Shown in pieces: positions 57,891 through 64,000 of a stretch of DNA of 64,000 nucleotides; the stretch's first letter is position 1; the number at the start of each line of letters is the position of its first letter. Origin of the DNA: Acidovorax sp. sif1233 (GTDB lineage: Bacteria > Pseudomonadota > Gammaproteobacteria > Burkholderiales > Burkholderiaceae_C); assembly GCF_019218755.1 (NCBI RefSeq), contig NZ_JAHUWZ010000001.1, positions 496,001-560,000 of the forward strand. Direction: 5' to 3'. The notes beneath the pieces were generated by a model. That model searched no databases. It had not been told where the DNA came from and worked only from the letters and a program-made list of their open reading frames with translations. The position numbers and the translations under genes are program-made.

Positions 57891-58628
57891 ATGGAACACG
57901 ACGATATTCTGCGGGTGGCCACCTACAACATTCACAAGGGCGTGCAGGGCATCGGGCCCGCGCGCCGGCTGGAGATCCACAACCTGGGCCTGGCGGTGGA
58001 GCAGCTCGACGCCGACATCGTCTGCCTGCAGGAGGTGCGCAAGCTCCACCGGCGCGAGGCGACCTATTTTCAGCGCTGGCCCGAACTGCCCCAGGCCGAG
58101 TTCCTCGCGCCCGAGGGCTACGAGGCCGTGTACCGCACCAACGCCACCACCAAACACGGAGAACATGGCAACGCCCTGCTGTCGCGCTGGCCCGTGATCG
58201 GGCACCAGCACGAAGACATCTCGGACCACCGCTTCGAGCAGCGCGGGCTCTTGCATGTCGAGGTGGATGCCCACGGGCGGCGCATCCACGTGATCGTGGT
58301 GCATCTGGGGCTCATTCCCGGCAGCCGCATCCGCCAGATCGAACGCCTGCAGCGCTTCATCGAGCGCGAGGTGCCGTCCGGCGCGCCCGTCGTGGTGGCC
58401 GGGGATTTCAATGACTGGGGCCAGCAGGTCAAGCGCATGCTGGCCGGCTTTGCGCTGCACGAGTTCGACGCGCCGCGCACCTTCACCTACCCGGCGCGGC
58501 TGCCGCTGGCGCAGCTGGACCATGTGTACGTGCGCGGCCTCACGCCGCTGTCGCTGCATGTGCCGCGCGGCCGCATCTGGTGGCGCATGTCCGACCACCT
58601 CCCGCTGATCGCCGAGTTCAGGCTATGA
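57891..58628 (+). CDS. Endonuclease/exonuclease/phosphatase family protein (YbhP-like)
   Basis: A 245-residue phosphodiesterase-fold enzyme. Catalytic residues are visible in ATYNIHKG (Asn), LQEVR (E48), VVAGDFND (Asp, Asn) and SDHLPL (Asp, His). It lies directly before clsB, as ybhP does in the E. coli ybhP-clsB-ybhN group, so it may act on a phospholipid head group or related phosphate. I chose ATG 57891 (CAGGA upstream) over the TTG 57873. The substrate is unknown. Confidence 0.87.
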   Translation: MEHDDILRVATYNIHKGVQGIGPARRLEIHNLGLAVEQLDADIVCLQEVRKLHRREATYFQRWPELPQAEFLAPEGYEAVYRTNATTKHGEHGNALLSRWPVIGHQHEDISDHRFEQRGLLHVEVDAHGRRIHVIVVHLGLIPGSRIRQIERLQRFIEREVPSGAPVVVAGDFNDWGQQVKRMLAGFALHEFDAPRTFTYPARLPLAQLDHVYVRGLTPLSLHVPRGRIWWRMSDHLPLIAEFRL

Positions 58629-58700
58629 CCCCCGTTGTGCCGTTCGCGGCGCCTTCCTCCCTGGAAGGGGCGACGCCCCCGCCGGGCGACGGGCTTCCGA
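58629..58700 (+). repeat. GC-rich post-gene repeat family B, copy 4
   Basis: Directly after the YbhP-like stop: CCCCCGTTGTGCCGTTCGCG, then CCTGGAAGGGGCGACGCCCC and GCCGGGCGACGGGC. It follows the same plan as copy 1 and separates the phosphodiesterase from clsB. Confidence 0.6.
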
Positions 58701-58701
58701 A

Positions 58702-59940
58702 ATGAGAAGAAAGCCTTTCGCGCGGGCCCATGGGGCAGGATTTTCCGACGACCACCAGGTGCGCCTGCTGCAAGGGGCCGAGGAGCTTTTTCCCGCGCTG
58801 ATCCAGGCCATGGACGCCGCCCTGTCGGACATCCAGTTCGAGACCTACATCTTCGACTTCACCGGCGCGGGCGCCGCCGTGGCCGAGGCCCTGATGCGCG
58901 CGGCGCAGCGCGGCGTGCGCACGCAGCTGGTGGTGGATGGCGTGGGCACGGGCGCCTTGCCCCACGGCTGGGCGCAGCGCCTGCAGGCGGCCGGCGTGCA
59001 GTACCGCGTGTATTCGCCGCTCGGCCCCCTGGGCCTGCTGCTGCCACACCGGTGGCGGCGGCTGCACCGCAAGCTGTGCGTGGTGGACGGCTGCATGCTG
59101 TTTTGCGGCGGCATCAACGTGCTGGACGACTTCCACGACCCCAACCACGGCGCGCTGGAGGCGCCGCGCTTTGACTTCGCGGTGCAGGCCACGGGCAGCC
59201 TGGTGGCATCGGCCAGCGAGACCATGGACCAGCTGTGGTGGCGCATGCAGGCGGTGCGCGACGCGCGCCAGCGCCGCCTGCCCGAGGCCCTGCAGGCCTT
59301 GCGCGCCGCCAGCGCGGCCAAGCATGCGCTGCAGGCCGCCGAGGCCGGCCCGCCCATGCGCGCCGCGCTGGTGCTGCGCGACAACGTGCGCAACCGCAGC
59401 CGCATCGAAAAGGCCTACCGCCGCGCCATCGGCGCCGCGCGGCACGAAGTCATCATCGCCAACGCCTATTTCATGCCCGGCGGCAAGCTGCGCCGCGCGC
59501 TGGTGATGGCGGCGCGCCGGGGCGTGCGGGTGCGCCTGCTGCTGCAAGGGCGCTACGAGTACTTCATGCAGTACCACGCGGCACGGCCCGTGTATGGCGC
59601 GCTGCTGGAGGCCGGGGTGGAGATCCACGAATACGCGCCCAGCTTCCTGCACGCCAAGGTGGCCGTGATCGACGCGATGGGCGACAGGCCCTGGGCCACG
59701 GTGGGCTCGTCCAACCTCGACCCCTTGAGCCTGCTGCTGGCGCGCGAGGCCAACGTGGTGGTGGAGGACGCAGCCTTTGCCACCGACCTGCGCCAGCGCC
59801 TGGTGCATGCGATGCAGCATGCCGGCCGGCGCATGGACCCGGCGCGCTACGCGGGCCGCCCGCTGCGCCAGCGCGTGCTGGACCGCATTGCCTTCGGCCT
59901 CATGCGGCTGGCGCTGTGGATCACCGGAAAAAGCTATTGA
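58702..59940 (+). CDS. clsB: Cardiolipin synthase B (phospholipase D family)
   Basis: ClsB (412 aa) makes cardiolipin from two phosphatidylglycerols, or phosphatidylglycerol from phosphatidylethanolamine and glycerol. It has both HKD motifs: H122-K124-D129 in LHRKLCVVDGC and H317-K319-D324 in LHAKVAVIDAMG. There is no N-terminal membrane-helix pair, unlike ClsA; the length equals E. coli ClsB. The YbhP-like gene upstream supports the B type. No ybhN homologue follows. Confidence 0.92.
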   Translation: MRRKPFARAHGAGFSDDHQVRLLQGAEELFPALIQAMDAALSDIQFETYIFDFTGAGAAVAEALMRAAQRGVRTQLVVDGVGTGALPHGWAQRLQAAGVQYRVYSPLGPLGLLLPHRWRRLHRKLCVVDGCMLFCGGINVLDDFHDPNHGALEAPRFDFAVQATGSLVASASETMDQLWWRMQAVRDARQRRLPEALQALRAASAAKHALQAAEAGPPMRAALVLRDNVRNRSRIEKAYRRAIGAARHEVIIANAYFMPGGKLRRALVMAARRGVRVRLLLQGRYEYFMQYHAARPVYGALLEAGVEIHEYAPSFLHAKVAVIDAMGDRPWATVGSSNLDPLSLLLAREANVVVEDAAFATDLRQRLVHAMQHAGRRMDPARYAGRPLRQRVLDRIAFGLMRLALWITGKSY

Positions 59941-60030
59941 GCCCCCCTGAGCGGCTGCGCCGCTTTCCCCCCGGGGACGCCACCCCGCGGCCCGGCAAAG
60001 CCGCTTCCACGGTGGCACTGGCGTGGGGCG
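59941..60030 (+). repeat. GC-rich post-gene repeat family B, copy 5
   Basis: Directly after clsB: CCCCCCTGAGCGGCTGCGCC, then CTTTCCCCCCGGGGACGCC and GCCCGGCAAAGCCGCTTCCA. AGCGGC/GCCGCT forms a tight hairpin. It is the closest match to copy 1. Confidence 0.75.
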
Positions 60031-60049
60031 GCGCCGTTGGCAAGTATTG

Positions 60050-60113
60050 CTATGAATAGAATAGCTGTTGGCGCTTTGCCATCAAGCGGTGGAGGCCAAA
60101 AACCTTTGAAATC
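60050..60113 (+). repeat. Intergenic repeat family A, copy 9 (near-consensus)
   Basis: CTATGAATAGAATAGCTGTT, then GGCGCTTTGCCATCAAGCGG, GGAGGCCAAAAACC and TTTGAAAT. It stands between repeat B copy 5 and folE, so both repeat families lie back to back here. Confidence 0.85.
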
Positions 60114-60146
60114 TGCGGTGTGTCAATCGCTGTTACGATTCTGGCC

Positions 60147-60875
60147 ATGTCCAGCCAACCCGCCGCCGATATGACGTCCACCCCGCCGGATGATGAAGGC
60201 ACGCCTGTCTCCGTCAAGATCCGAGAGCGCCTTGCCGCTGCCCGCAAGCGTTTTCATGCCAATGACAACATCGCCGAGTTCATCGAGCCCGGCGAGCTGG
60301 AGAAGCTGCTCGACGAGGTCGAGGTCAAGATGCAGGGCGTGCTCGACAGCATGGTGATCAACACCGAAGGCGACCACAACACCAACAACACCGCGCGCCG
60401 CGTGGCCAAGATGTACCTCAACGAGGTGTTCAAGGGCCGCTACGTGGCGCAGCCGGCCATCACGGAATTCCCGAACGCCGAGCACCTGAACGAGCTCATG
60501 ATCGTGGGCCCCATCACCGTGCGCAGCGCCTGCAGCCACCATTTCTGCCCGGTGATCGGCAAGATCTGGATCGGCGTGATGCCCAACGAACACACCAACG
60601 TGATCGGCCTGTCCAAGTACGCGCGCCTGGTGGACTGGGTCATGGGCCGCCCGCAGATCCAGGAAGAGGCCGTGGTGCAGCTGGCCGACCTCATCATGGA
60701 AAAGACTCAGCCCGACGGCCTGGCCATCGTGATGGAGGCCAGCCACTTCTGCATGTCCTGGCGCGGCGTGCGCGAGATGGACAGCAAGATGATCAACTCC
60801 GTGATGCGTGGCGTGTTCCTCAAAGATTCGGCGCTGCGCCGCGAATTTCTGTCCCTCATCCCTGGAAGGAACTGA
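60147..60875 (+). CDS. folE: GTP cyclohydrolase I
   Basis: FolE (242 aa) turns GTP into 7,8-dihydroneopterin triphosphate, the first step of folate synthesis. It is the type I zinc enzyme: zinc ligands C129 and H132 in RSACSHHFCP and C202 in SHFCMSWRG. GLSKYARLVDWVMGRPQIQE is the family core. The N-terminus is longer than usual and Pro-rich. I chose ATG 60147; an in-frame GTG at 60120 lies in likely promoter sequence. A BLUF gene follows 2 nt after the stop. Confidence 0.95.
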   Translation: MSSQPAADMTSTPPDDEGTPVSVKIRERLAAARKRFHANDNIAEFIEPGELEKLLDEVEVKMQGVLDSMVINTEGDHNTNNTARRVAKMYLNEVFKGRYVAQPAITEFPNAEHLNELMIVGPITVRSACSHHFCPVIGKIWIGVMPNEHTNVIGLSKYARLVDWVMGRPQIQEEAVVQLADLIMEKTQPDGLAIVMEASHFCMSWRGVREMDSKMINSVMRGVFLKDSALRREFLSLIPGRN

Positions 60876-60877
60876 CC

Positions 60878-61300
60878 ATGCTCGTACGCCTGCTCTATGC
60901 CAGCCGCGCGGTGGACACTTCGCCCGCCGCCATCGAAGCCATCCTGACGCAGTCGCGCCAGCACAACCCGGGCTGCGGCATCACCGGGGTGCTGTGCTAC
61001 GGCGGCGGCGTGTTCCTTCAGGCCATCGAAGGCGGGCGCTCCGCGGTGAGCGACCTGTACGGCCACATCCAGAAGGACCCGCGCCACAAGAACGTGGAGC
61101 TGCTGCACTACGAAGAAATCGCCGAACGCCGCTTCGGTGGCTGGACCATGGGGCAGGTGAACCTGTCCAAGATCAACCACTCCATCCTGCTCAAGTACTC
61201 GGAGAAGCCCGAGCTGGACCCCTATGCCGTGTCGGGCAAGGTGTCGTTCGCGCTGCTCGAAGAACTGATGGCCACGGCCTCCATCATCGGCAGAGCCTGA
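60878..61300 (+). CDS. BLUF domain blue-light photoreceptor
   Basis: A 140-residue short BLUF protein that binds FAD and senses blue light. All key residues are at the positions known from PixD, shifted by one or two: Y7, N30, Q48, W89 and M91 (LLYASR; NPGCGITGVL; FLQAIEG; GGWTMGQV). The C-terminal 40 residues are helical, with no output domain, so it must act through a partner. It starts 2 nt after folE and shares its terminator, so the two are almost certainly co-transcribed. GGAAGGA in the folE 3' end is its ribosome site. Confidence 0.92.
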   Translation: MLVRLLYASRAVDTSPAAIEAILTQSRQHNPGCGITGVLCYGGGVFLQAIEGGRSAVSDLYGHIQKDPRHKNVELLHYEEIAERRFGGWTMGQVNLSKINHSILLKYSEKPELDPYAVSGKVSFALLEELMATASIIGRA

Positions 61301-61451
61301 AAGGCGGGGTGTTTTGCTGCTGCGCGGCCACATCCCGGGCCTGCGGTACTCGCCGCACGGGGGTGCGGCTGCGTTCCTCCACCCAGGCTGAGACCGCTCG
61401 CTACACAAGTCACCCCACTTTTTTCGCTGATGCTCTGGCCTCGTTGTTTCG

Positions 61452-61481
61452 GCCGCAGCCCACCCGGCTTTGCGGCTTTTT
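61452..61481 (+). terminator. Rho-independent terminator after folE-BLUF
   Basis: The arms GCCGCA (61452-61457) and TGCGGC (61471-61476), with inner AGCC/GGCT pairing, followed by five T (61477-61481). The start of the gap (61301-61451) has GC-rich palindromic sequence but no clear signal. Confidence 0.75.
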
Positions 61482-61508
61482 GCATTCAGGCCGCTCTTCT
61501 TTTCATCC

Positions 61509-62390
61509 GTGACCCTTACCGCCTTCGCCCTCATCATCCTCGCCGGCCTCATCCACGCGTGCTGGAACATCGTGGCCAAGAAGGCCGGAGGCGATTCGCG
61601 GTTCGCGTTCTTCACCTCGGTGATCATGATGGTCATCTGGGCGCCGTTGGGCTGGTACCTGGGGCGCGATGCCGTGCCGCTGTGGGGGGCCACGGAGTGG
61701 GCCTTCGTCGCGGCCAGCGGGCTGCTGCACGTGGGCTACTTCGTCATCCTGCTGCGCGGCTACAGCAAGGCCGATCTCACCGTCGTTTACCCGCTGGCGC
61801 GCGGTTCCGGGCCGCTGCTGTCGTCGCTGGTGGCGGTGACGGTCCTTGGCGAGCGCATCTCGGCGCTGGGCGTGGCCGGCATCGCCGGCGTGGTGGGCGG
61901 GGTGTTCCTGATCGCGGGCGGCCCGGGCCTGCTGCGCGCCGCGCACGACCCTGCCGCCCGGGCGCGCGTGCACAAGGGCATGCTCTACGGCCTGCTCACG
62001 GGCGCCTTCATCGCCAGCTACACCGTGGTGGATGGCTATGCGGTCAAGATCCTGCTGATGTCCCCCATCCTGGTGGACTACATGGGCAACTTCGTGCGCG
62101 TGGGCTTGCTCGCGCCCGTGGTGCTGCGCGACCTGCCCACGGCCCGTGCGCTGTGGCTGGCGCAGTGGCGCTTCGCGCTGCTGGTGGCGGCGGTGAGCCC
62201 CGTGGCCTACGTGCTGGTGCTGTACGCGATGCGCGAGGCGCCCATGTCCCACGTGGCGCCCGCGCGCGAGGTGTCCATGCTGTTCGCGGCGCTCATCGGC
62301 GGCCACCTGCTGGGCGAGGGCGACCGTGTGGCGCGCATTTTTGGCGCGCTGTGCATTGCCGCGGGTGTCACCGCCCTGGCGCTGGGGTAG
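61509..62390 (+). CDS. EamA/DMT family transporter
   Basis: A ten-helix drug/metabolite transporter family permease (293 aa) made of two EamA repeats. The helix pattern and the conserved ASGLLHVGYFVILLRGYSKADLTVVYPLARG (end of repeat 1) and REVSMLFAALIGGHLLGE (repeat 2) are clear. The substrate is unknown. A frame opening at 61470 would start inside the terminator, so I place the start at GTG 61509, which lacks a visible ribosome site. Confidence 0.88.
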   Translation: MTLTAFALIILAGLIHACWNIVAKKAGGDSRFAFFTSVIMMVIWAPLGWYLGRDAVPLWGATEWAFVAASGLLHVGYFVILLRGYSKADLTVVYPLARGSGPLLSSLVAVTVLGERISALGVAGIAGVVGGVFLIAGGPGLLRAAHDPAARARVHKGMLYGLLTGAFIASYTVVDGYAVKILLMSPILVDYMGNFVRVGLLAPVVLRDLPTARALWLAQWRFALLVAAVSPVAYVLVLYAMREAPMSHVAPAREVSMLFAALIGGHLLGEGDRVARIFGALCIAAGVTALALG

Positions 62391-62396
62391 GCCGTC

Positions 62397-63284
62397 ATGG
62401 CGGAGCCCATCCGTCCCCTGCTGCTGGGCTGCGATTTCTCCAGCAGCCCCACGCGGCGCAAGCCCGTCGTGCTGGCGCTGGGCCAGCGCCAGGGCGCGCG
62501 GGTGCAGCTCGCCGCGCTGGAGCGCTTTGACACGCTGGCCGCGCTGGGCGAGTGGCTCGCCCGGCCGGGCGATTGGGTGGGCGGCTTCGACCTGCCCTTC
62601 GGCCTGCCGCGCGAGCTGGTGCGGGCGCTGGGCTGGCCGGTGCAGTGGCGCGCCTGCATGCAGCACTACCGCGGCCTCAGCCGCGCGCAGATCCGCGACC
62701 AGTTCGCCGCGTTCTGCGACGCACGCCCCGTGGGCGGCAAGTTCGCGCACCGCGCCACCGACGGGCCCGCGGGCTCCAGCCCGTCGATGAAATGGGTGAA
62801 CCCGCCCGTGGCCTACATGCTGCACGCGGGCCTGCCGCTGCTGCTGGACGCCGGTGTCCACCTGCCGGGCCTGCACGGCGGAGACCCGCGCCGCGTGGCG
62901 CTGGAAGCCTACCCGGGGCTGCTGGCGCGCGAAGTGCTGCAGCGGCGCAGCTACAAGAGCGACGACCGCGCCAAGCACACGCCCGACCGGCTCATTGCCC
63001 GCAAGGACCTCGTGAATGCGCTGGAGATGGGCCAGACCCGGCTGGGCCTGCGCCTGAAGCTCAGCCACGCGCAGCGCGATGTGCTGGTGGACGACGCGAG
63101 CGGCGACAGCCTGGACGCCGTGCTGTGCCTGCTGCAGGCCGCCTGGGCCCAGCAGCGCCATGCAGAGGGCGACGCGCTCTACGGCCTGCCGCCCGGGCTG
63201 GACCCGCTCGAAGGCTGGATCGTGACCGCCGATGCCGCCGATATTGCCGCTTTTCCGGGCATCGGTCCGGCGCACGGTGCGTAG
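62397..63284 (+). CDS. DUF429 family protein
   Basis: A 295-residue DUF429 protein, a family related to the RNase H-like fold and predicted to act on nucleic acid. The N-terminal LLLGCDFSSSP has the first acidic residue of the fold (D13), with VGGFDLPFGLPR further on and a C-terminal DASGDSLDAVLCLLQAAW acidic stretch. The middle KFAHRATDGPAGSSPSMKWVNPPVAYM is typical of the family. Function unknown. It begins 6 nt after the transporter gene, so the two are probably co-transcribed. Confidence 0.82.
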   Translation: MAEPIRPLLLGCDFSSSPTRRKPVVLALGQRQGARVQLAALERFDTLAALGEWLARPGDWVGGFDLPFGLPRELVRALGWPVQWRACMQHYRGLSRAQIRDQFAAFCDARPVGGKFAHRATDGPAGSSPSMKWVNPPVAYMLHAGLPLLLDAGVHLPGLHGGDPRRVALEAYPGLLAREVLQRRSYKSDDRAKHTPDRLIARKDLVNALEMGQTRLGLRLKLSHAQRDVLVDDASGDSLDAVLCLLQAAWAQQRHAEGDALYGLPPGLDPLEGWIVTADAADIAAFPGIGPAHGA

Positions 63285-63322
63285 CATGGGCGGAACCCAC
63301 GCCTGATATCTTCACCACCCCC

Positions 63323-63547
63323 ATGCCGGTTGTCGCCCGCTCCCTGCTTGCCCTCGCCCTGCTGGCACTGCTGATGCCGCCCGCACAGGCCGCCCCCGCG
63401 CCCTGGTACTACTGGCGCAGCATGGTGGATGGCGCACGCGTCTGCGCGCAAGCCTCGCCGGGCCATGGCTGGCAGCGCGACAGCGCCGCCTACGAAGGCC
63501 CTGGCTGCCAGCCGCGCCGCAAAGTGCTCATCGTGCCCATGCGGTGA
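63323..63547 (+). CDS. Small exported hypothetical protein
   Basis: A 74-residue protein with a signal peptide (MPVVARSLLALALLALLMPPAQA, cut before APAPWYYW). The mature part of about 50 residues has two Cys and many Arg, and no family I know. There is no ribosome site of note. It starts 38 nt after the DUF429 stop. Confidence 0.6.
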   Translation: MPVVARSLLALALLALLMPPAQAAPAPWYYWRSMVDGARVCAQASPGHGWQRDSAAYEGPGCQPRRKVLIVPMR

Positions 63548-63580
63548 CGTGCCGCACGGTGGGTGGTGGACAGGCTGCTG

Positions 63581-63637
63581 TTATAAAAAACATAGCTATC
63601 AGCGCTTGTTGCATAAGCGCTAGCAGTCAAAAGTGCT
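63581..63637 (+). repeat. Intergenic repeat family A, copy 10
   Basis: TTATAAAAAACATAGCTATC, then AGCGCTTGTTGCATAAGCGC and TAGCAGTCAAAAGTGC. It lies just before the histidine phosphatase gene and may supply AT-rich promoter sequence to it. Confidence 0.8.
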
Positions 63638-63671
63638 TGCAATCATGTGCATGCATTCGATAATGGCATGC

Positions 63672-64000
63672 ATGACTGAATTGATTCTGATCCGCCACGG
63701 CGAGACCGACTGGAACCGCGAACTGCGCTTCCAGGGCCACGTGGATGTGCCCCTCAACGCCACCGGCCACGAACAGGCCCGCCGCCTCGCCGAACGCCTG
63801 GCCGCGGAACAGATCGTGGTGGACCACCTGGTCTGCAGCGACCTCATCCGCACGCAGCAGACCGCCACGCCCAGCCTGCAGGTGCTGTTCCCGGAACTGC
63901 GCATCGACACCCTCACCGACAGCAGCCTGCGCGAGCAGAGCTTCGGCGTGGTGGACGGCAAGCGCGTGGACGACATCAAGATCGAACACGCCGATGCCTG
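63672..64000 (+). CDS. Histidine phosphatase family protein (5' part)
   Basis: About 109 codons are visible; the gene runs off the right edge. The start TELILIRHGETDWNRELRFQG has the catalytic RHG motif of the phosphoglycerate-mutase-like superfamily, followed by DVPLNATGHEQARRLAERL and CSDLIRTQQTA, the usual second motif. It may be GpmB-like or a CobC-type alpha-ribazole phosphatase; the visible part does not decide. ATG 63672 is used; an in-frame ATG at 63663 is possible. Confidence 0.88.
   Translation, partial: MTELILIRHGETDWNRELRFQGHVDVPLNATGHEQARRLAERLAAEQIVVDHLVCSDLIRTQQTATPSLQVLFPELRIDTLTDSSLREQSFGVVDGKRVDDIKIEHADA

Overview
The window is chromosomal DNA of a GC-rich betaproteobacterium, most likely a member of the Comamonadaceae (Acidovorax or a close relative). 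The reasons are gene order (petABC-sspAB; dciA-M23 peptidase-secA-argJ; pilBCD-coaE-zapD-yacG; rplU-rpmA-obgE-proB; DUF971-ubiE-Tim44-like-ubiJ-ubiB; FmdB-DUF502-aspS-nudB), the Bug-type solute receptor, and two families of intergenic repeats. There is no prophage, insertion sequence, CRISPR array or rRNA operon. Almost all of it is core housekeeping sequence, densely packed and partly operonic.

Layout: (1) 1-4.5 kb: start of mscL (minus), then the cytochrome bc1 operon petABC, the stringent starvation pair sspA-sspB and tRNA-Thr(TGT). (2) 4.5-11.5 kb: dciA (minus), a membrane-anchored M23 peptidase, a structured leader, secA, argJ, a DUF815 ATPase and a MutT-type Nudix gene. (3) 11.5-18.4 kb, minus strand: pilB-pilC-pilD-coaE-zapD-yacG, tRNA-Pro(CGG) and the polyprenyl synthase ispB. 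(4) 18.5-24.9 kb: rplU-rpmA, obgE, proB, rppH (minus), proS and a lytic transglycosylase. (5) 25-32.5 kb, minus strand: a CorC-like membrane protein, a Lon-like ATPase without protease, an orphan lipoprotein, grxD, prmC, prfA and hemA. (6) 32.5-39.4 kb: a small membrane protein and a Bug receptor (plus), then the glycerol-3-phosphate uptake cassette ugpB-A-E-C-Q (minus). (7) 39.7-45.9 kb: serA, a giant FAD/Fe-S oxidoreductase, a HIT protein and a DUF971 protein. (8) 46-55.9 kb: ubiE, a Tim44-like protein, ubiJ, ubiB, a sodium:solute symporter, FmdB, DUF502, aspS, a CsgG-like lipoprotein and nudB. (9) 56-64 kb: a receiver-TPR protein (minus), a YbhP-like phosphodiesterase with clsB, folE with a BLUF photoreceptor, an EamA transporter, DUF429, a small exported protein and the start of a histidine phosphatase.

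Functional themes: respiratory chain and quinone (petABC, ubiE/J/B), protein export (secA), translation (prfA with its methylase prmC, proS, aspS, rplU, rpmA, two tRNAs), envelope and phospholipid (ugp cassette, clsB, lytic transglycosylase, M23 peptidase), type IV pili, folate (folE, nudB) and serine synthesis.

Most worth a second look: a leader before secA with a perfect hairpin that holds a ribosome-binding site, an 11-codon ORF and a mutually exclusive alternative pairing; ten copies of an intergenic repeat that all point the same way whatever the direction of the flanking genes; a strongly AT-biased block inside pilC; serA next to a 1309-residue FAD/Fe-S oxidoreductase that may recycle D-2-hydroxyglutarate; a BLUF light sensor 2 nt behind folE; and a receiver domain with Glu in place of the phospho-accepting Asp.
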